64,000 nt of DNA from Coleophoma eucalyptorum (taxonomy: Eukaryota; Ascomycota; Leotiomycetes; Helotiales; Dermateaceae), in assembly GCA_026120035.1 (NCBI GenBank), contig JALRME010000050.1, forward strand, positions 1 to 64,000, read 5' to 3'. How positions within the stretch are numbered: the first letter of the stretch is position 1; the number at the start of each line of letters is the position of its first letter. The translations under genes and the position numbers were made by a program. Of the stretch, positions 56,020-64,000 are shown piece after piece. The notes beneath the pieces were generated by a model. It was not told the origin of the DNA. It searched no databases and saw nothing but the letters and a program-made list of their open reading frames with translations.

Positions 56020-56490
56020 CTATCGGGGTTATTAAATTCCAACTTACATGAATAATTCTACTTTCGACCCGAATGCCGGCATGCTTAAGTATTGTAGTCA
56101 GTTTTATAATACCCGCCTGAAGACATCAAAAGAGCCTTACTACAAAGCAAAGCGGTGAGGATGGCCACCCTCCAACGACGACCGACAACGCTTAATTTAA
56201 CCGTTAGTACTATCAATTGCCCGTTTACGGCTCAGCAACCGATCTGAATTATCGATTGTCGCTGTAGAATCATACCTTGATAAATTTGTAGGTCTCCAAG
56301 CCCGAGTGGGAGTATTTCTCATAACAATCCAAATTGACTCACTTTAACCTTTAGCAGAACTTATTTCACGAAAGTTATGAAGTTTTTACTAAACGAAGAG
56401 AAGCCACTTAATTTCTAAATCCCATCTACAAATACAACTATCGCTATCATTATTGCCACCACTAGCTCTCAGCATGTTTAGGCTAAGATA
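56020..56490. other. Intergenic stretch, convergent 3' ends
   Basis: Between the MFS gene and the zinc-finger-like gene. Nothing further seen. Confidence 0.4.
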
Positions 56491-58136
56491 CTAGCTATAT
56501 GGCATATTTGTATCGCAATTTGAATTCGCCTGTGGTGTAGAACTACTAAAAAGCTGAAGCATGCTCGGATCACACGTCATTTCTATTGTATCTGGTGTTG
56601 TTGGAGGGTGAAAATTCGCCCGAGAAGCAAGTTGGGCATTTGATGTGGCACTGCTCTGCTCTTGGGAGTTGGTCAGACCGAGTAAATGTCCCGTTGGGTG
56701 TGGCGTTATGGTGTTCTCATTAGACATAAGATCAGTTTTCTGAGAGTGGAATCCTCGCTGAAGAAATCCGCCATGCTCTGAATGATGCGGATACCTATCA
56801 ATCTCTTGTGGGTAATAAGGTGAAGTACTAATCAATAACTCACCCGGCTGGGCTTCAATATCGTCAGGTAGACCTGTAGTGTAAGTTTCAGGGCTTTTTC
56901 CTTCGTTTTCATTTCGTTTCAATGTATTGCTAATAGATAAGACCTCTTGAGGTGTAGCCGCTGGAGCTCTTTCATTTTGTTTAGCTGCCACTATTGACTG
57001 TCTGGTTGTTGTTCGTTGATTTCTTGTTACCGCGAATTGGATGGGATACTGGTCGCAGACTCTAGCCCATGCTACAGTCTGTACGTCGACAACCCACCCC
57101 GATAAGGTTGAGTTATCCTTGACTTCTGGATGGGGTAGAACAAGGGCTACTTCTTCGATCATGCGCGCTACAATATTGCCGAGTTGAGCCATGCTTGTGA
57201 TGTCTGGATTTATAACTAATGACTTTGTCAGGAGACAAAATATTGAGATAAGGCCCTGATAAATTTGAGACTTACATGGATGAGGAGGCATAGGATCATT
57301 AGGAAATAGAAAAAGATGGTCGTCGTACCATTTCGCAAGGAAGACTCTCCATTCCTGGGTATCAGGTACGTCGTCGTATACCCTCAGAATTCGCTGCACC
57401 CACTCTCGCCTATCAAGGTCTGGGTCCTGTGACAAAGACCAACGTCTAAAGTACCGGCGACTATGGTTTTCCTTTATACCTTCTTCACTGTCTTTGTCAA
57501 TCAAAAATGGCCCATGTCTATTACCATCGGCAGAAATGGCTTGATCAACTATCTTTTTAGGAAATATATGGTGCTCCGGATCGGCATTAGAATGGAAGCA
57601 CTGTATAGTTTCGTTAGGCTCGCTAGGCTTCTTAAACATTCGATTACATTTTGGACAGCGTAATCCCTGGTGCTTTCTTTTCCGATCACCTCTGTAATTA
57701 GATCAGCATGCAAATACAATACTGGGTATAATTAGGCTTACAGCAGGCTGTTATAACTCAAGAACTGGTTATTACACCCAGGGAAATGACACCTGCAATG
57801 GCGTCCTTTTGACGTTCCATGTGGTGTCGCAGGATATGCTCCTACATTTGCTGAACCGCTATCGGATGAGTTATCTGAAGGCTGGCGATCTTTCCGGTCA
57901 ATTCCTTTGCCTTTTTCGCGGTTTCTGATATTTTCGCCAGGTCCTTGTCCAGTACCAGAGCCATTCGTGGAAGCCTGGTCATTGCCATCCCATGATTCTT
58001 GATCGATTCCTTCGTAGTCGAATGAACCTGGCCCGCCATAGGCAAACAGTGTGCTCGAGAAGTATTGGTCATCATTGTAAGAAGAACGTGACCCGGCCTC
58101 AAGCTCGTTTCCTGGTCCAATGTATTTAGGCCGCAT
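56491..58136 (-). CDS. Zinc-finger-like nuclear protein, function unknown
   Basis: Two exons (58136-57742 and 57691-56491; 50-base intron) give 531 residues. The N-terminal 100 residues are Gly/Ser/Asp-rich and look disordered. At the exon junction there is RCHFPGCNNQFLSYNSLL followed by GDRKRKHQGLRCPKC, which resembles a C2H2 finger (C-x4-C, then a basic helix and His) but has Asp where the first His is expected; a CPKC pair follows. The rest (from about 150) has no motif I know and is Ser/Thr/Gln-rich toward the end, as in transcriptional regulators. A GTAAGT near 57275 could mark one further small intron, but the frame stays open without it. DNA binding is plausible, not shown. Confidence 0.6.
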
Positions 58137-60012
58137 TTCTCTAGCCTACCACTACAGCTCGTGGTGAAGACTGATCGGCTATTTTACAGTGAGAGAGTAA
58201 GAGGAATTCTGTTCTGATGGATTACTTCTTGTTCTGAATCGTGATAGTTTCGAGCTTGTCTACAATGGATGTTGTGGGGGTCGGAAGGTGAGATGGAAGG
58301 CGAAATGGAAGGTCTTAATAGAAGGCATTCTCAGCCGCAATAATGATAGACAAACGCGAAGAATGGTACTGCGCAGCTTCACAGATTCATACGGTGGCAA
58401 TATATGGCACAAATAACGCTCCAATGTGATAACCATCTTCTCATCTTACTTCCCGTTTATAATTCTAGTGTCAACAATATTTCAAATTCCTTATCAACGG
58501 CGTCTTCCACTACTCAAGAGGCATTCTCCTCGATAGTTCTAGACAGATTTACGGATAAGTGATAGCTCCAATGCCTTCTCCCACTAATACCGGCTTGGTA
58601 AGACGCAAGGCTCCCCCATCGCCTTAATGTCTTAGGTCAATCAACGGTTCCTCCTTACTCATCAGTGCTTGTCATGTTCGCATCTGCTAAGTTACTATGC
58701 TTTATACAGCTATTGGAGAGAGAACCACCAGGAATAACTGACATGTACCATGCTATATGGGGGTTTTTGTAGCTGAGACTAGGTTGTGAGAAGGGAGAGA
58801 GGCATGAATGTGAGTGAGCCCCGATCTATCGATAAGCTTGCGCGGCTGTCAACGATTAGGCGAGGGCGTCATGTTCGCATCAGTTTAGTACGAGAGACAA
58901 CGACCAAGAACGGACGCCTGAGACCCTATGACGCAAGAAACTCTGCTGGTTCAAGGAGAATATGTCCGATCAGATCCAACATCTTGTGACCTTCTACAGA
59001 CCCGAGAAACCAACAGAGTTTTAATAAGTAATCAACAACGACTAGTACATGCATGAAAATATGGGACTTGCAAGTATTTGGGACAGGACATAGGGCCTGA
59101 TATTGGCAATCCTATCCTCTACTTGCAGTAAGCTGCAGTGCCGGGTGTTGCGTGTAATGCGAGACCAAGCAATGGAAGTGGTGGGCTGAAAATATGGCTA
59201 ATATGGCCAATACTACAAAACAAGGAATATACACCGGCATTTCTATGGCTTGTATAACCCCCGGTTGATTCGCAGGGGCTGAGGCAGTGCATAAGGAAAG
59301 AACTGTCAATCGTCTAGAAGTGTCTTAACAGCCCAGTCACCACTCGGTCTCTGGTTTGGTGATTGCTTCTCTACACCCCATAGGTCATTGCTGCTGATCG
59401 CCAGAGGTTTAGCAGATTGGGCCTAGCTTAAATCACTGCCTCTCCCTCTCCTCATTCACTGGTTTGAACAGCAAGCCTCCCTGTGACAAGGCTAGAGTCG
59501 GTTATTCATGGCTGTTCTCCTCACTCTCCGATTGCCAATCCTACGCAGTTACGAACATGACCAGCCAGCCTAGTGTAGAGCCAACGCTACAGATTTAATC
59601 CAGATGCTGCGACGGAATCAATTTGTACATCTGTACAGATACTTAATTTTCGGTATCTATTCTCCATCCACCTACGATTAAGACCCGTGTTGTTAATGAC
59701 TAGTAACCTAGTTAGACACCCTAGATTTTTCACATGATCTCACTTGCACAACTGCGCAAGAATATAGGCTTCACTTCACATCTTCATTCTACACACCGAA
59801 GACTATGACTCTACCATCACCAATGAGTTCGGTCAATCTGCGAAGTTTCGTAAGTGAGTTCTAGCATAGGTTTATTCTGAGCGAGAATGTTAGCAATCGA
59901 GTATATCAAAGGTATATATATCGTGCTCCACCTTGTATTTAGCATCGATTCAGTTCACCTTTTTTCAACAGAAGCACTTCCTCATACTGTCAGATTCTAG
60001 ACATCCATTATC
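58137..60012. other. Gene-free stretch, 1.9 kb
   Basis: Longest empty stretch in the window. The short frames at 58786 and 59112 have no features. It contains the promoters of two divergent genes. Confidence 0.4.
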
Positions 60013-60723
60013 ATGAGCTCCCCAAATACTGTCACCACATTCTTAGCTTTGCCAACCCTCCCAGTAACAGTACCATCACCAACACCTTGCAACCCTTCTA
60101 CCCAAGAGCACCTCTGCTTTACTATCAAGTCTCACCAAAACTACACCTCCCACAGATACAATTTTGAACCCACCAGTAGTGCCTCCCTCGGTATACAGGC
60201 CTTAGCTTCGTACATCGAAAGCGAGCAACTGATTCGCATGCCCTGGTACCCTCTCCGCAACCTTTCAAAAATTATTTTCGAGACGGGGACCCTCTCTGCT
60301 GTTCGTCCCCCCCTTTCCCCAGTGCTGTAGCAAGAATCATCCTAAAGTCTCCAGTCCTCTAGTGCCGATCCGGAAAACCACCACCTCATTATCAAGAAGC
60401 TCAGGCGTAACTCCACTCTGACCGCAGCCTACGAGCAACCAGACTCCCTTTCTGCCGATATATCCATCTTGTCTCTGTTCAAGCCGTATGTGCTCGGCCA
60501 TGCCGTACAGACTCCGCCGTCAACTTCGAAGCCGGTGTTGGTGGTGCGTCGGGAGATCACGAAACTCGGCTGCTTGGTGATTATGGCTGTGAGTCTCATC
60601 GGGTGCCTGGCTATTGGAGTAGTTATTGGTGTGGCAACGAAAGAAGTCGCAGTTGGGGTAGAGGTTACCGGCTGCCTGGTTGGGGTTGTAGGGTTATTAG
60701 AGAAGTGGTGGTTGCCACTGTGA
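60013..60723 (+). CDS. Small protein with Gly-rich hydrophobic C-terminus, unknown
   Basis: Two exons (60013-60300 and 60355-60723; 54-base intron) give about 218 residues. The first half is polar, with a short helix-like region (SLGIQALASYIESEQLI). The last 60 residues form a hydrophobic stretch with regularly spaced Gly (CLVIMAVSLIGCLAIGVVIG, then a TKEVAVGVEVTG turn and CLVGVVGLLEKWW), which suggests a pair of membrane helices. I recognise no family. The intron was placed because the frame ends shortly after 60300 without it and continues cleanly after 60355. Alone in a gene-poor region just before a decayed HET gene. Confidence 0.5.
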
Positions 60724-61617
60724 ATAATATAGCCGAGGCTTTTCTGGGTATCTTGGTTAATCAGTTAGAAGGAGTTGGGAGAGAACATTGTAATTCAGCT
60801 TATCAACTTGGGTTTCGCAGGCGTCTTGGTTAAATTTATTTAAGGAGAAGGCAGGATAGAACAGTATTGTAATTCAGCTTTGTTTAGTATCTCAGGCATG
60901 GTTGATTTATAACATGAAATGAAATGTAAAGGAAAAAGTTAGCTTCGACTTCTTTTTTAGCCCGACTAGATGTGCAATTCACCAGGAGCAAGGTATGCAG
61001 AGGGTAGGCAAAGGGTAAATATATCATCTGCGATTTCACTTACTGATGCTAGCACTAGTGTTGATGCTGCTTTCAGAAAGCCAAATGCATCAAAGGCTTA
61101 AATGTGAGGTAAGCGATCGCTAGTTTTGGACTGGGGCTGACATCTTATGTTCTTGGCTTGGTGTTTGCATACACCCCATACGAACTGACGAGTTAAGCAT
61201 CCTTCATAACGCCATCCATTAGATTGCATTCTAGTACCATGATGAAAGCTTCAGTTCACAAGAGAGTCTTCGCGAACGTGTTAAACTCTGTCCATTCCGA
61301 TATTCTCATAGGCAAATACGCCGATACCGCCCACGTGATTTTTCGTCAGGTCCATGAGCTAATGCTGTCACATATATCCTTGTATCTTATACCTATTGTT
61401 TGTTTCTTTTACAAGGTGTAATTGCCTAATGTTCAGAGGAGCCAGCCGTTTCTGTGAACCGGAGTTTATTACTCTCAAGAAGGTACATTGTTATAAATGC
61501 TAGTGATACAAGATTTACGTAAGCAGGGTTAGGGGCCTGGTAGACTTAGGCGAAAACGCACCAGGATAACACTTCCTCCAGCGGTCCTTTTAGTCTCACG
61601 CTCTCCTATATTTCAAA
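60724..61617. other. Gene-free stretch
   Basis: No gene supported; a 65-codon frame at 61224 is featureless. Confidence 0.4.
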
Positions 61618-63654
61618 ATGTCAGCTCTGTCAGATCTTCTTAACATTCCGGTTACGGAGGAACAATATCAAAATGAAACGAGACCTGCCAGCCTCCAGGA
61701 GCCAAGTATACCCAGTCATGTCTTGGTCAGCGGGGAAATGCTCTGTCAACAATGCTCGGGTATAGACTTCGATGCTATTTTCAAATCTACGATCGGGAGT
61801 TTTGATGGTCGACCCATTGAGCATCTTGGTGGCATTAATCTTACTATTGAAGACTTGGAATGCGTGCTTTGTCGCTTCTTCCGCCGAGTCCTTGAGGTGG
61901 ACTCCTTCGAGGGCCAAGTCTGCCATTTACGAGCATTCGCTAGAGACCATTTCTTTACGAAAGATGGTTTGAAGTCATCTGTGCCTGAAGATAGACTCGT
62001 TGCTGCTGTCGCTTTTGTAAAAGGTAGCGGGATCAGTAGCCATACTGCTATCAATTCTGGGAGAATGGATACTTATCCGTCGATCATATTCTTGACCGAT
62101 TACAGAGGACTTATTGTTCCAGAAGCCACTGCTCTTGAAGCCCCTCCAGGGAATCTTTTCAAAGGAAACAAAATAAACCCTGGTCTGATTCGGTATGAAC
62201 AACACCGGGATTGATTAAGACATTGTAACAGCTCGCACACCAGTTGCTAATGTTGACGAAGACATTCAAAACCTAGCATTGCGATGTATTGACTAAAAGA
62301 CAAGAAGGTTAGTCCAAATTAATGCCGATAGCGTATACTTTGCTCTAAGTTACGTCTGGGGTGCTTTCTCTCTGAAACTCTGGTGGAATCTATCCAAAGG
62401 TCGGAAGTATTACCAGCGATTGGTGTTCCCCAGGTAATCGAGGATGCTATGACTGTGGTTCAATCCTTAGGCCAAAGTTATCTTTAGGGTGACCAGTATT
62501 GCATCAATCAGACAGATAACGAAGCAAGAAACCTCCAGGTTTGTAACATGGACCGCATATACAAAGTGGCATACGCCACTTTAATTGCTAGTTCAAGTCC
62601 TAATGTCACTTTTGGGCTCCCGGGTGTTAGCAATATTCAAAGAAAGAGTCAGCCTCCTGTTGTTATTAATAATCAGCGTCTTGTTTCGACTCTTCCCATG
62701 CTGCCCCAAGCACTGGACGGCACAGTCTGGGCAACCCGGGGATGGACCTATCAGGAAGCCGCCCTCTCAAGAAGATGCCTGTTTTTCACCGACTTGCAAG
62801 TTTATTTTGTATGCGCCGGTATGGCCTGCTGCGAAGCAATTATCAGCAGTACCGACAACAAATCCTTATGCTCTGACAATAGCAAGGGTATGCTAAGTGT
62901 TGGAATTTATGAGAATAGTGACGAACGTGGATCTGAGCTCAAAAAATTCGCAACACACTTTACACATTACACGGGTCGAAACTTGACATTTGACTCAGAT
63001 GCTTTGGATGCTTTCAGGGGGCTCCTTTCGAGGTCAAAATGCTCCAGCTATTATGGGATCCTCATATATCCACAAGACGATTCTTCTAGTACTGCCCTTA
63101 GTAAACACGAGTTGAATTTGGGCTTTGCACGAGGTCTCTATTGGCTTCCTAAATACAGTTACTATATGAAATATAGTTCATTGTCTAGAAGTAAAGGTTT
63201 CCCAAGCTGGTCATGGGTAGGGTGGAAAGGAAGCATTGAGTACTGCTCAGAATATGGTCCTCCAGCTAGTGGCGGTTATGACAACCTTATGCAACCCATC
63301 AGTGAGGAGTTTGACATCAATTTTTGGACGGAAACGAGCAAGGAGAACTCTATTCGTTGGACCAACTGTGCTCCTCAAGCAACCCATCGTCATATATTTC
63401 AGAACTATCAAGTCACATCCATATCGAATCGTGGGTGATGAAGCTTCATTTCCAGTCAACGAGGCCCAGTGGGACGTTGATTGGGGTATGTTGCTGCCAC
63501 CCGAACTCAGCACATACAGGAGTCGTCAATAACACCGATGAATGGGGAGGGGTTGTGCTCTGCGAGCAACTCAAAGAAAGAAATTCGTTCTACGAGAGAC
63601 TTGTGCGCGAAGAATGGACATGCATATTGGCTTTCAAAGGTATCAACGATTGAC
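61618..63654 (+). pseudogene. Decayed HET-domain gene
   Basis: The first 199 codons are intact and look like a typical HET N-terminus (LCQQCSGIDFDAIF, LECVLCRFFRRVL). A TGA at 62212 then interrupts an IRYEQHRD...LRHCNSSHTSC segment where relatives have Trp. A frame change, another stop and FALSYVWGA follow near 62340-62360, then a further indel near 62370. YL-stop-GDQYCINQTD (62480 on) shows TAG where the family has Trp. From 62548 a 296-codon open frame holds the C-terminal half (WATRGWTYQEAALSRRCLFF, FPSWSWVGWKG), ending at 63438, with scraps in other frames to about 63654. Two stops are G-to-A changes of a Trp codon on the coding strand, compatible with RIP-like transitions. Clearly non-functional as a whole. 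Confidence 0.82.
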
Positions 63655-64000
63655 AGAAACATCACAATCTGATTATTATTGACGGGGAAAATGGGTTAGC
63701 ACAAAGGGTTGGGGTAGTAACACTGATAACAGATCTGAATGACAACGCATGGAGCAACCAAATGCACAACAAAGAAGATATATGGCAAAATATACCAAAG
63801 AATAGACAAACTATTCGTCTTGGGTAAATTACCAGCCTCTGAATACATATCTTATACGTGTATAATACAATGGTTATTTGATTGCCTTTTTATACTTCTA
63901 CAATATAAGATCTAAGTGAATTCGATGTATAACTTAAAATTACTAAGATATATAAGCATTAGCATCGATACACAGTTTGTCGTTGTATATAAGCTAATAT
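63655..64000. other. Window end, no gene seen
   Basis: AT-rich sequence after the decayed HET gene. Nothing supported. Confidence 0.4.

Noticed and set aside
1..64000. tRNA genes
   Set aside because: A look for B-box-like GGTTCGA followed by CC found only chance matches without a plausible A-box or cloverleaf.

Overview
The window looks like nuclear DNA of a filamentous ascomycete (Pezizomycotina). The evidence is short GT-AG introns of about 50-100 bases with CTAAC/CTAAT branch sites, Zn2Cys6 regulators, an intron-rich P450, and several HET-domain (heterokaryon incompatibility) genes, a family largely confined to these fungi. A leotiomycete is plausible but cannot be shown from sequence alone. 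I see no rRNA, tRNA, CRISPR array or intact transposon. All functions below are read from motifs and remembered family features; no database search was possible.

Region 1 (0.6-15.9 kb) is allorecognition-like. It holds a membrane-anchored aspartic-protease homologue that lacks its second catalytic Asp, a HET protein with a degenerate extra HET-like module in front of the real one, a 330-residue membrane protein, a truncated HET N-terminus, two tandem paralogous large HET proteins with a conserved Cys-rich block, and a membrane protein divergent from the second paralogue.

Region 2 (16.4-24.1 kb) is a compact sugar-use module: an intracellular-type GH3 beta-glucosidase with a PA14 insert, a divergent sugar-porter MFS gene, and a Zn2Cys6 regulator. 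The 1-kb shared promoter carries paired CGG triplets.

Region 3 (25.6-44.5 kb) is the most interesting part: an apparent metabolic gene cluster without a PKS, NRPS or terpene synthase. It contains a ten-exon Zn2Cys6 regulator, three short-chain dehydrogenases, a secretory FAD oxidase ending in KDEL, a three-exon antibiotic-biosynthesis-monooxygenase-like gene, fumarylacetoacetase, a crotonase resembling 6-oxocamphor hydrolase, an SRPBCC protein, a CocE/S15 hydrolase and a TRI12-type efflux carrier. Two unrelated hydrolases that both cleave C-C bonds between carbonyls sit side by side, which suggests breakdown or detoxification of a 1,3-diketone or ring compound. The substrate is not known.

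Region 4 (45-64 kb) is looser: two decayed HET genes with frameshifts and transition-type stop codons, a tail-anchored sulfotransferase-like protein, a seven-exon P450, an MFS carrier, a zinc-finger-like protein, a small C-terminally hydrophobic protein and long gene-free stretches. Exon boundaries were worked out by hand from reading frame and splice signals.
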